A stretch of 32,639 nt of DNA from NCBI GenBank assembly GCA_030539335.1, contig JAUNSG010000020.1, positions 1 through 32,639 on the forward strand. The letters run 5' to 3'. The translations under genes and the position numbers were made by a program. The notes under the pieces were generated by a model. The model was not told the origin of the DNA. It saw nothing but the letters and a program-made list of their open reading frames with translations, and did not search any database. This stretch comes from Eubacteriales bacterium. GTDB lineage: Bacteria > Bacillota > Clostridia > Oscillospirales > Butyricicoccaceae. This document shows, one piece after another, positions 7,746 through 14,482 of this stretch (the stretch's first letter is position 1; the number at the start of each line of letters is the position of its first letter).

Positions 7746-7846
7746 GGGTGAACCGATGGTTCTCTTTCCTGCAAGGACGCAGCAGTACAGCAACTGCTGC
7801 TGGATTGTATCATTACTTGCAAGAAACAAAAATCATCGGTTCACCC
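7746..7846 (-). promoter_or_regulatory. Long-range 13-bp complementary arms masking the leader-peptide start
   Basis: Arms 7746-7758 and 7834-7846 are perfect inverted repeats of 13 bp. In the minus transcript the first arm is the leader peptide's own ribosome site and ATG; the second lies 75 bases downstream. Pairing would hide the leader start, and a ribosome on the leader would break the pairing and free the downstream arm. Confidence 0.7.
7813..7836 (-). CDS. Seven-residue leader peptide MIFVSCK of the ABC-F attenuator
   Basis: The frame ATG ATT TTT GTT TCT TGC AAG TAA starts 6 bases after an AAAGGGG ribosome site and about 25 bases after the predicted transcription start. Short leader peptides of this kind control ABC-F, Erm and Cfr-type genes: a drug-stalled ribosome changes leader folding so that transcription passes the terminator. 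The codons GTT TCT TGC AAG contain TTCTTGCA, which can pair with the first arm of the terminator. Expression is inferred from position and ribosome site; it is too short for protein-level recognition. Confidence 0.7.
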   Translation of the reverse strand: MIFVSCK

Positions 7847-7869
7847 CTTTCTTTTTTCTATGTTTGGTC

Positions 7870-7898
7870 AGTGTATCACGGTTCCGTGGAAAAAGCAA
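7870..7898 (-). promoter_or_regulatory. Promoter of the ABC-F leader
   Basis: Minus strand: -35 TTGCTT (7893-7898), 17-bp spacer, -10 TACACT (7870-7875). It starts right after the AraC stop codon (7907), giving ABC-F its own transcript with a leader of about 225 bases. Confidence 0.65.
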
Positions 7899-7906
7899 GC
7901 CTGTTT

Positions 7907-8800
7907 CTACGGTTCGTCCTCTTCCTCCCTGGGATTCAGGATGTCATAATTCTGATAATTTTTGCGGAAACGGCTCGGTGAAATCCCAACATACCGGCTG
8001 AAGCGCTGGTTGAAATGGCTCTGCGAGTCATACCCGACCATCTGCGCAATCTTCGTGATGGAATAATCCGTCGAAATCAGCAGCGTCTGTGCCTCTCCAA
8101 TCCTCCGGCGCAGGACATACTGCATCGGGGAATACCCCAGCATGTTCTTAAATTCGTGGGAGACATAGGATTCACTCAGCCGGAGCGCTTCGCTGATGGT
8201 CTTTAACGTGAGCGGCTCCCGGAAATGCCGGTCGATGTATGCCTGGATCACCCGTCCCATCATATACTGGTTCGATACCGGTTCGGCTGCCTGCTCCGCA
8301 TGGATCGCGCGCCAGATGATCTCCAGCAGCGCCTGCGTATAGGACTGCATCACACACGCGCTCCATTCTCCCCCGCGCTCCATTTCGCGCAGCATGTCCC
8401 GGCAGAGCTGCAAAATCCGGTCGAATTCCTTTCGGACATGCAGCACCGGGCTGGCCTCATCCGGAATCAGTGCGTTGGGCCGCAGGCCCGGAACCTGCAG
8501 ATTCCCGATCGCAAAGAAATAGCTCCCGATCTGATTGTTCTGATCGGACAGCTCATCGTGCACGACATGGCTGTTATAGATCAGGATATCCCCCGGCTGA
8601 ATCCACTGTTTTTTCTCCTGTATCAAATACTCGCTTTTCCCGCTGTAAATAATGCTGATCTCCACATACTCGGCATGGGAGTGCAGAACGCGGGGATAGC
8701 TGCTGATCTGCGGCGGTATCTCTCCCAGATAATACAGCCTGGGACAGGTCTCCGACTGGAAGGTCGGCACAAAATTATCCTTGATAAAATACTGAACCAT
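7907..8800 (-). CDS. AraC family transcriptional regulator with cupin-like sensor domain
   Basis: In this 297-residue protein, residues 1-140 form a cupin-like AraC ligand-binding domain (LHSHAEYVEISIIYSGKSEYLIQ, then QPGDILIYNSHVVHDE). Residues about 185-285 hold the two-helix-turn-helix AraC DNA-binding domain, with TLKTISEALRLSESYVSHEFKNMLGYSP and ITKIAQMVGYDSQSHFNQRFSRYVGISPSRFRK, the second HTH being close to the family signature. Such two-domain regulators usually control sugar-related genes. It lies 27 bases after the YbaK-like gene and is probably cotranscribed with it. No adjacent sugar operon is seen, so the target and inducer are unknown. The downstream ABC-F gene has its own promoter. 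Confidence 0.88.
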   Translation of the reverse strand: MVQYFIKDNFVPTFQSETCPRLYYLGEIPPQISSYPRVLHSHAEYVEISIIYSGKSEYLIQEKKQWIQPGDILIYNSHVVHDELSDQNNQIGSYFFAIGNLQVPGLRPNALIPDEASPVLHVRKEFDRILQLCRDMLREMERGGEWSACVMQSYTQALLEIIWRAIHAEQAAEPVSNQYMMGRVIQAYIDRHFREPLTLKTISEALRLSESYVSHEFKNMLGYSPMQYVLRRRIGEAQTLLISTDYSITKIAQMVGYDSQSHFNQRFSRYVGISPSRFRKNYQNYDILNPREEEDEP

Positions 8801-8827
8801 TCTCTGCCTCCCTTTCTGTCATCCCAA

Positions 8828-9328
8828 TCAAAATTCGTCCGCTGCCGGCTCATCGCTCTCGATGTCCGCAAAGCTTCCCCGGATCAGTGTAACCAGGGTG
8901 TGCGGGTCGATCTCAATCTGTGTCCCAATGCGTCCGCCGGAAATGATGATCGCCGGCATCGCCTCCGCGCTGCTGCTGACCACCGTCGGGAACTGCTTTT
9001 TCATCCCGATCGGGCTGCATCCGCCGCGGATGTAGCCGGTGATCGGATTGATCTCTTTGACATGGATCATCTGAACCGACTTCTCCCCGACCGCCCTGGC
9101 CGCACGCTTGAGATCCAGCCCGGCAGCTACCGGGATGACAAATACAAAATATCCGCCGCTCTTTCCGCGCGTGACCAGCGTCTTATAGACACACTCCAAC
9201 GGCTGTCCCATCTTATTCGCCACCGTGATGCCGTCCACCTTGTCCCCCGGGTCATAGGTATACACTTGATAGGCTACCTTCGCCCGGTCCAGGATCCGCA
9301 TCGCGTTGGTTTTGGCTTCCTTCCCCAT
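8828..9328 (-). CDS. ybaK: Cys-tRNA(Pro)/Cys-tRNA(Cys) deacylase, YbaK/EbsC family
   Basis: This 166-residue protein matches YbaK/EbsC in length and motifs: TNAMRILDRAKVAYQVYTYD at the start, VYKTLVTRG with the conserved catalytic-site lysine, GLDLKRAARAVGEKSVQM, and the glycine-rich ITGYIRGGCSPIGMKK. The enzyme hydrolyses Cys wrongly attached to tRNA(Pro), a trans-editing function in translation. The start at ATG 9328 follows AGGAGG by 10 bases; the frame continues upstream but without a ribosome site. A minus-strand TATACT at 9362-9367 is a possible -10 without a good -35. AraC follows 27 bases downstream. Confidence 0.92.
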   Translation of the reverse strand: MGKEAKTNAMRILDRAKVAYQVYTYDPGDKVDGITVANKMGQPLECVYKTLVTRGKSGGYFVFVIPVAAGLDLKRAARAVGEKSVQMIHVKEINPITGYIRGGCSPIGMKKQFPTVVSSSAEAMPAIIISGGRIGTQIEIDPHTLVTLIRGSFADIESDEPAADEF

Positions 9329-9414
9329 TCTGGTGATTCCTCCTATTTTTCTTCTGTTTCCAGTATACACAATTTTCCGTCCCGATTCCAGCCCAATTCC
9401 GGCGGGAGAAAGGA

Positions 9415-9448
9415 AACCCCGCATTCCGGGAAGACAGAATACGGGGTT
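9415..9448 (-). terminator. Terminator of feoA
   Basis: Stem 9415-9426 with 9437-9448 (12 bp, one G-U), loop of 10, followed on the minus strand by TTTCCTTTCT. It is located 84 bases after the feoA stop. Confidence 0.65.
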
Positions 9449-9531
9449 GGTGAATCCGAAGGAAACGTCAAATTATAATCGAAAGGAAAGGCCATGACTG
9501 CCGCGGCAATCACGGTGATATCCGCCAGCAC

Positions 9532-9810
9532 TTAGCGCACAAGGATTCTGGAGGCCATCGCACGGCTGATCGCGACGCGCGCGCCCTTGACCGCAACAAT
9601 CAGGTTGCCGCCCAGCTCACTGATAATCTTCACCTCAGCCTCTTCTGCGAAGCCAAGATTCGCCAAAAAGCGACGTGTATCCTCTTTCCCGCGAACCGCA
9701 CATACAATTCGTTTCTCATCGCGGCTTACCATTGTCAGCGGCATGGTACCGGATACCGACAACGGCGTTCTCGTCCTTTGATCCATTGTCATCGTTCCTG
9801 CTTCTACCAT
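9532..9810 (-). CDS. feoA: FeoA domain protein (ferrous iron transport accessory)
   Basis: In this 92-residue protein, residues 18-92 form a single FeoA SH3-like domain (RTPLSVSGTMPLTMVS, FLANLGFAEEAEVKIISELGGNLIVAVKGARVAISRAMASRILV). FeoA binds the cytoplasmic face of the FeoB Fe2+ transporter or acts as a regulator-like module. No feoB is in the window, so this is a stand-alone copy. The ATG at 9810 is chosen for the AAGGAGGA 7 bases upstream, although the frame is open further. It has a strong promoter (9927-9955) and a 16-base dyad between promoter and gene that could be an operator. Confidence 0.88.
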   Translation of the reverse strand: MVEAGTMTMDQRTRTPLSVSGTMPLTMVSRDEKRIVCAVRGKEDTRRFLANLGFAEEAEVKIISELGGNLIVAVKGARVAISRAMASRILVR

Positions 9811-9825
9811 TTGGGCTTCCTCCTT

Positions 9826-9841
9826 ATTAGTTTTCGCTAAT
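9826..9841 (-). promoter_or_regulatory. Dyad ATTAG-N6-CTAAT just upstream of the feoA ribosome site
   Basis: An inverted repeat of 5+5 bp with a 6-base spacer, directly adjoining the Shine-Dalgarno sequence. It resembles half-sites TTAG/CTAA bound by DtxR/IdeR-type metal repressors, but lacks the full consensus. Function is inferred from the iron-related gene. Confidence 0.35.
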
Positions 9842-9926
9842 CTGGCACGGTGAAAAAAGCGGATGGAAGAGAAAAATCCCCTCAATTCCGCATAATTCCC
9901 ATACATTAATTTCCTTGATTGGTTTT

Positions 9927-9955
9927 AGTATAGACTTTTTCTCTCGGACTGTCAA
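9927..9955 (-). promoter_or_regulatory. Promoter of feoA
   Basis: Minus strand: TTGACA (9950-9955), 17-bp spacer, TATACT (9927-9932), near consensus. The predicted start lies near 9920, giving a leader of about 110 bases before the chosen start codon. Confidence 0.85.
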
Positions 9956-10190
9956 TTCTTTTTCCAATTAACCCACACTAATATTTTTCTGCTCCATCTG
10001 GTCTTTTTTATCTAATTTATCCAAAAGTTTTCCCTCACCTCCCATTCAAACCACCAATATTTCCCCTGAAATTTCCATTTCCCCTTTCTTATTTTGAGGG
10101 GCTTTATCCAAAGTTAACTTCCTTAAAATTGCATGTTTGTTTCTTTTTTGCTTCAATCTCGTTCTTTCCCGACAGTCCGACGACAAGTTC

Positions 10191-10199
10191 TGCTATGAT
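10191..10199 (+). promoter_or_regulatory. Extended -10 promoter of the YitT-family gene
   Basis: TGC followed directly by TATGAT forms an extended -10 element; there is no good -35. The sequence GACAGTCCGA at 10171-10180 also occurs, in the same orientation relative to its gene, at the feoA -35 (9953-9944). The rest of 9956-10190 is AT-rich with no gene seen. Confidence 0.5.
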
Positions 10200-10241
10200 A
10201 AAAAAGACAAAAAACGTTTCATTGGAACAGGAGTGTATTTT

Positions 10242-11132
10242 ATGAGCCAACCCAAACGCAAGCTTCCCATCCGTCCCCAGTCCCTGATCATGATGTTTTT
10301 CGCCGGCTGCATCAGCTCGATTGCCGTCACGATGTTTCTCGCACCGGTGCAGCTTTATGACAGCGGCATTGCGGGTACCTCCATGCTTCTGTGGCAGGTC
10401 ACGCCGGATGCATTTTCCATTTCCTTCTTCCTCGTTGTCCTGAACATCCCGCTGTTTTTGTTCGGCCTGCGCAAGCAGGGATTGGAATTTACCATCAACG
10501 CCGTCTGGGCGGTCATTGTCTTCTCTGCCGCATCCCACATCGTTCCGGAATTTTTGCCGTTTGATGTCAGCTCCGCTTCCCCCTTTGCCGGAAATGACCT
10601 TCTGCTGTGTGCGCTGTTCGGTGGCCTGATCGCCGGGATCGGGAGCGGACTCAGCATCCGTTTCGGCGGCGCGATCGACGGCATTGAGGTCATGGCGGTC
10701 ATCTTCGCCAAGCGCCTCGGCATCTCCGTCGGCACGTTTGTCATGATCTATAATATCCTTCAGTACATTGTCATCGGCATTGTCTTCTCGAGCTGGATTC
10801 ATCCGCTGTATTCCATCGTCACATACTGCGTCGCGATTCACGCGGTGGACTTCATTGTAGACGGTCTGGACAAGGCGAAATCCGCGATGATCGTCACCTC
10901 AAAGGAACAGGAGATCAGCGAAGCGCTGTCCGAAGCCTTTGGCAAGGGCATCACACACATCAATGCGCGCGGCTATTATTCGGATGTCGACCGCACGATT
11001 ATCTATTTTGTCGTCAACCGCTTCCAGATCGCCCGCCTGAAAAGCATTGTCACGGAGATCGACCGCAATGCCTTCATCACCATCACCGAGGTCTCCGACG
11101 TCCTCGGCAAAAGCGTCAAAAACTCGGTCTGA
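10242..11132 (+). CDS. YitT family membrane protein (DUF161/DUF2179)
   Basis: A 296-residue protein. About five membrane helices occupy residues 15-200 (MFFAGCISSIAVTMFLAP, GTSMLLWQVTP, FFLVVLNIPLFLFGLRKQG, GLIAGIGSGLSIRFGGAIDGIEV). The cytoplasmic C-terminal DUF2179 domain spans about 215-290 (SAMIVTSKEQEISEALSEAFGKGITHINARGYYS, then RTIIYFVVNRFQIARLKSIVTEIDRNAFITITEVSDV). This is the standard YitT/YpjC architecture; a transport role is suspected in the family but not established. The start at 10242 lies 9 bases after AGGAG, preferred over an upstream in-frame extension. Single gene with its own terminator. Confidence 0.88.
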   Translation: MSQPKRKLPIRPQSLIMMFFAGCISSIAVTMFLAPVQLYDSGIAGTSMLLWQVTPDAFSISFFLVVLNIPLFLFGLRKQGLEFTINAVWAVIVFSAASHIVPEFLPFDVSSASPFAGNDLLLCALFGGLIAGIGSGLSIRFGGAIDGIEVMAVIFAKRLGISVGTFVMIYNILQYIVIGIVFSSWIHPLYSIVTYCVAIHAVDFIVDGLDKAKSAMIVTSKEQEISEALSEAFGKGITHINARGYYSDVDRTIIYFVVNRFQIARLKSIVTEIDRNAFITITEVSDVLGKSVKNSV

Positions 11133-11158
11133 GCGGCCGGATGCTACGAGACAGACAA

Positions 11159-11194
11159 ACAGGACACACCTCCACCGGGTGCGTCCTGTTTTTT
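11159..11194 (+). terminator. Terminator of the YitT-family gene
   Basis: A 12-bp stem with one A-C mismatch (11159-11170 with 11177-11188) and a T6 run, 26 bases after the stop codon. Confidence 0.8.
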
Positions 11195-11277
11195 ATTCCG
11201 TCATTATTTTCGCTTGTATAGGCAAGAATACTCGGAATTATGCAGAATTTCCGTCTGTTTTTTGGATAAAAGAGCTA

Positions 11278-11306
11278 TTACAAAATCTTGAAAAAAGTGT
11301 TATACT
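11278..11306 (+). promoter_or_regulatory. Promoter of the CarD-family gene, with 5' UTR hairpin
   Basis: TTACAA (11278-11283), 17-bp spacer, TATACT (11301-11306). The leader contains a perfect 8-bp stem-loop (11318-11325 with 11335-11342) that ends 18 bases before the ribosome site GAGGTG. Confidence 0.6.
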
Positions 11307-11373
11307 ATTTGTAACGGAGGGAATCGCATTCTGGGATTCCCTATGGATTTTCTACATTGTGAGGTGTTATTCT

Positions 11374-11877
11374 GTGTTTCATGTAAATGACTGGGTCGTC
11401 TACGGTACTTCGGGTGTCTACTGCATCGTCAACACTGATCTGCCCGATCCGACCGGCGTAGAGAAAGACCGCCGCTATTATGAGCTGCAAGCGTCCAAGC
11501 AGAAATGCCGTACCTATGTCCCGATGGACTCCTCCATCCGCATGCGTCCGGTCATTTCGAAGGAACAGGCACACGCGTTGATTTCACATATCCCCGACCT
11601 CGACACGCCGCTCTGTACCGAGCAGGGCAAAAATTCCGCCGAAAAGTACTACAAAGAGCTGCTGCAAAACAGCGATTGCGAAACCATCGCGGGCATTGTG
11701 CACAAGCTGACCGAGCGCCGCAACAAGCTGCTCAAGTCCGGACGCCATATGAGCTATACCGAGGAAAAATACCTGCGCCGCGGGCGCGACCTGCTGGACA
11801 GTGAGTTTTCCGTTGCGCTGGGCATCCCACAGGAGGACGTCGCCTCGTTCGTCCGGAAGAACATGCCGAACAAATAA
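11374..11877 (+). CDS. CarD/CdnL family RNA polymerase-binding transcription factor
   Basis: In this 167-residue protein, residues 1-65 form the CarD/TRCF RNAP-interaction domain: VNDWVVYGTSGVYCIVNT, RRYYELQA and the CRTYVPMDSSIRMRPVISKEQA strand region. The helical C-terminal domain (about 75-165) includes YYKELLQNSDCETIAGIVHKL and YTEEKYLRRGRDLLDSEFSVAL, matching the CarD C-terminal four-helix module. Family members bind the RNAP beta subunit and stabilise the open complex, especially at ribosomal RNA promoters. The start is GTG at 11374, 7 bases after GAGGTG; the longer in-frame stretch upstream is non-coding. Single gene with strong terminator. Confidence 0.88.
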   Translation: MFHVNDWVVYGTSGVYCIVNTDLPDPTGVEKDRRYYELQASKQKCRTYVPMDSSIRMRPVISKEQAHALISHIPDLDTPLCTEQGKNSAEKYYKELLQNSDCETIAGIVHKLTERRNKLLKSGRHMSYTEEKYLRRGRDLLDSEFSVALGIPQEDVASFVRKNMPNK

Positions 11878-11894
11878 ACCGAAGGAATTTGACA

Positions 11895-11922
11895 GGGCAA
11901 ACCGGTGTGTTTGCCCTTTTTT
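11895..11922 (+). terminator. Terminator of the CarD-family gene
   Basis: Perfect 7-bp stem (11895-11901 with 11910-11916) and T6 run, 17 bases after the stop. Confidence 0.8.
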
Positions 11923-11930
11923 CCTGCAAA

Positions 11931-11972
11931 AAAGTCTGGAAACACAGGATTTCCCCCTGATTTCCAGACTTT
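11931..11972 (-). terminator. Terminator of the P-type ATPase gene
   Basis: Perfect 12-bp inverted repeat (11931-11942 with 11961-11972). On the minus strand the stem is followed by a T run; on the plus strand also by T-rich sequence, so it may work both ways between the convergent genes. Confidence 0.8.
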
Positions 11973-11978
11973 CTTTTT

Positions 11979-13841
11979 TTATCCGATGTTCCAGCTCATG
12001 CGCAGGGTCGCGGAATTGGCCGCGACGAGCAGCGCACTAAAGATATGGACCAGACACGCCGACGACGGGGACAGCCCGCCGACAGCCGCCAGCAAAAGGA
12101 ACCAGAAATTAAAGGACATCGCAATAAAAATGTTGTTGCGCACCTTTTTGACGACCTTGCGCGCCAGCTCGAACAGATACGAAACCTTGCGTACTTCGTC
12201 ATCAACCAACACAACGTCGGCGGATTCCACCGCGACATCACTGCCGATCCCACCCATCGCAATGCTGGTGTAGGCTGCCTTGAGGGCGAGGGAATCGTTG
12301 ACGCCGTCACCGACCATGCAGACATGCTCCTTGCCCTGCTCCATCTCACGCAGCTTGTCCAGCTTATCCTCCGGCAGGAGATTGGCATAGACCTGCTTCA
12401 TATTGAGCTGATAGGCGATGGTCTTCGCCGTCGCCTCCCGGTCACCCGTGAGCAAAACCGTATCCAGCTTCAGCTCTCCCAGCCGGGTAATCAGGGTGCG
12501 CGCATACAGGCGCAGGGTATCGGCAAAGGCGATAAAGCCGATAAATTCCCCATCCCGCAGGACAAAGATCGACGTCGCTCCCTCGTCTTCCCCCAGCGTA
12601 TCGCTGTGCATCGTCGCGGCATAGGGGATCGCAAAGCCGTGCTGCTTCATGTACTCCGGCTTGCCCAACAGCAGCTTTTTCCCACAAACCGTCGCCTGGA
12701 TACCCATTCCGGCGGTCATGGCGAACTCCTCTGCCGGAAGCAGCTCCATGCCCTGTTCCCGGGCATATGCGAGGAGCGCTTTGCCGAGCGGATGCTCGGA
12801 CTGCTGTTCGGCCGAAGCGGCCAGCACGAGAAGCTCCTCCTCGGACACGCCCTTCTCCGTGCGGACAGCGACTACCTTCGGGGCGCCGAACGTCAGGGTG
12901 CCCGTCTTGTCAAACGCGACCTTTGTGACCTTGCCCAAGCGCTCCAGGACATCGCCGGACCGGATGATAATGCCATAACGCGAGGCGTTCGCGACACCCG
13001 CCAGGAACGCCGTTGTCGTCGCCATGGTAAACGCCACCGGACAGCAGCAGACCAGGATCGCAACCGCGCGCGATGCCTCGCCGGTCACCGCAAACACGAT
13101 AGCGGCCAGAACAATCGCGGCCAGGACAAGAATCGTCCCCCATTTGTCCGCGATCCCGATCATCGGCGCTTTGTCCGCCTCGATGGTCCCGGCAATCTGC
13201 ACCATGCGCTGCATGGTGCTGTCACGTCCGATGTGCTCGGCCCGCATGGTAAAGCTCGCAAATTGATTGATGGTGCCCGAAAGCACGCCATCGCCCGCCG
13301 CCTTATCCACCGGCATCGGCTCGCCGGTGATAACCGACTGATCGACAGAGGTCTCGCCGGATACAATCACACCGTCGACCGGGATGGTTTCCCCGGCCAG
13401 CACAACCAGCTCGTCGCCGACCGCAACCGACTCCACCGGGACATCTGTCTGCTGCCCGTCCCGCAGGACATGTGCCGTCTGCGGGGTCAGCCGCATCAGC
13501 TGCTCAATCCCTTCCTGCGCATGCCGTGCGGTATTGTCCTCCAGCAGCGAAACCAGCATGGCGATCCATCCCACCATACCGGCCGCAAACCACGCCTGTA
13601 CGGCCATGGCAGCGAACATGGCGATCGGGACGAGAATATCTGCATGCAGGCGGCGTTCCCGTACCAGCCGCCCTATCACCGAAACCAGCATCGGAAGTCC
13701 GCTGAACACAATGGCGAGAACGGCCGGGTCGACGGAAGTTCCCTCCAGCAGATGTAGATAGCTGACAACCAATGCCACAGCGGACAGGACAATCCCCAGC
13801 TTCTTCCCCGTCCGCTTTGTTGTCTTATTTGTCTTTTCCAT
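11979..13841 (-). CDS. P1B-type heavy-metal translocating ATPase with CPV motif
   Basis: A 620-residue protein with the P-type ATPase core: actuator loop TGEP (172-175), phosphorylation motif DKTGT (311-315, aspartate 311), the P1B-specific SEHPLGKAL histidine-proline motif, and the hinge MVGDGVNDS. It lacks an N-terminal metal-binding HMA domain. Helices are predicted near 16-55, 68-100, 235-285 and at the C-terminus. The ion-site motif is CCCPV (265-269), where the common Cu+ and Zn2+ pumps have CPC. The last helices read SFNFWFLLLAAVGGLSPSSACLVHIFSALLVAANSATLRM, without the acidic residue of ZntA. The exported metal is therefore uncertain. A zinc-ribbon membrane protein is encoded 36 bases upstream in the same operon. 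Confidence 0.88.
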   Translation of the reverse strand: MEKTNKTTKRTGKKLGIVLSAVALVVSYLHLLEGTSVDPAVLAIVFSGLPMLVSVIGRLVRERRLHADILVPIAMFAAMAVQAWFAAGMVGWIAMLVSLLEDNTARHAQEGIEQLMRLTPQTAHVLRDGQQTDVPVESVAVGDELVVLAGETIPVDGVIVSGETSVDQSVITGEPMPVDKAAGDGVLSGTINQFASFTMRAEHIGRDSTMQRMVQIAGTIEADKAPMIGIADKWGTILVLAAIVLAAIVFAVTGEASRAVAILVCCCPVAFTMATTTAFLAGVANASRYGIIIRSGDVLERLGKVTKVAFDKTGTLTFGAPKVVAVRTEKGVSEEELLVLAASAEQQSEHPLGKALLAYAREQGMELLPAEEFAMTAGMGIQATVCGKKLLLGKPEYMKQHGFAIPYAATMHSDTLGEDEGATSIFVLRDGEFIGFIAFADTLRLYARTLITRLGELKLDTVLLTGDREATAKTIAYQLNMKQVYANLLPEDKLDKLREMEQGKEHVCMVGDGVNDSLALKAAYTSIAMGGIGSDVAVESADVVLVDDEVRKVSYLFELARKVVKKVRNNIFIAMSFNFWFLLLAAVGGLSPSSACLVHIFSALLVAANSATLRMSWNIG

Positions 13842-13877
13842 AGTACCTATCCTTTAATATCTATCGTTCGAATGTTT

Positions 13878-14180
13878 TTACACCTGCCGTTTGTAAAAGA
13901 AGGCAAACAGCGCTGCGGCAAATGCGCAGAGCACGACAAATACCATATCGCTGATCACGCGTGTCGTGAGGGCGTGACTCAGGACGATCTCCATGATGCC
14001 GGAGATCAAAAACGCAATCGAAAACGCGATGCAGATAATGGTAAGCCATTTCCACATCTTTTGGTTTTCCGGATGCTTCGGAATCTCCACGTCCTCCGGA
14101 ACCGGACGATGGCAGACCGGACACGCCACGTCGGTTTCCCCGATGCGGTTACCGCAATACTGGCATATCTTCTTATCCAT
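13878..14180 (-). CDS. Small zinc-ribbon membrane protein
   Basis: A 100-residue protein. Its N-terminal zinc ribbon has CQYCG (C6, C9) and CPVCH (C20, C23) knuckles, followed by a short acidic linker and two membrane helices (about 44-66 and 73-96). Zinc-ribbon-TM proteins are common in Firmicutes and mostly uncharacterised. It is the first gene of a two-gene operon with the metal ATPase 36 bases downstream, so a role as metal sensor or ATPase partner is possible but unproven. It has a strong promoter (14231-14259) and an AAGGGAG-type ribosome site. Confidence 0.8.
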   Translation of the reverse strand: MDKKICQYCGNRIGETDVACPVCHRPVPEDVEIPKHPENQKMWKWLTIICIAFSIAFLISGIMEIVLSHALTTRVISDMVFVVLCAFAAALFAFFYKRQV

Positions 14181-14230
14181 GTGTGTTTCTCCCTTTCTCT
14201 TTCAAAATCGGACAAATGCCCTTATCTGTT

Positions 14231-14259
14231 AGGATAACACAGCTTTTCCGTTCGTTCAA
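14231..14259 (-). promoter_or_regulatory. Promoter of the zinc-ribbon/metal ATPase operon
   Basis: Minus strand: TTGAAC (14254-14259), 17-bp spacer, TATCCT (14231-14236). It lies 51 bases upstream of the first start codon. Confidence 0.75.
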
Positions 14260-14342
14260 CGCCTTTCTGTTCGTTTCCTGTCAGCCTTTTCCGAATCATT
14301 ACAAAATTGTAAACTCTTTTTTAATAAATTTTCCAAATCCAG

Positions 14343-14371
14343 TTGCAACTGTTTTCTTGTTTTGTTATAAT
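14343..14371 (+). promoter_or_regulatory. Promoter of the sodium:solute symporter
   Basis: TTGCAA (14343-14348), 17-bp spacer, TATAAT (14366-14371). The leader is about 105 bases; no terminator hairpin is seen in it. Confidence 0.8.
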
Positions 14372-14482
14372 ATGTTTACAACTTGTTGGGTGATTCCTGC
14401 ACAAGTTATAAAACACGGCAGGCCATCGATCCGGAACGAGGGCCGGCTGTGCGAAAAGAAAGAAATAAAGGAGAATATTGAG

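Noticed and set aside
9343..9531. Minus-strand 62-codon frame between feoA and ybaK
   Set aside because: It runs through the feoA terminator and the ybaK upstream region, lacks a ribosome site, and resembles no family.
9492..9535. Short plus-strand frame MTAAAITVISAST after a GGAAAGG ribosome-like site
   Set aside because: It overlaps the end of feoA in antisense, has no clear promoter or downstream gene to control, and 13 codons are easily chance.
12045..13757. Long plus-strand open frame opposite the P-type ATPase
   Set aside because: Shadow of the minus-strand ATPase gene, which carries all P-type motifs.
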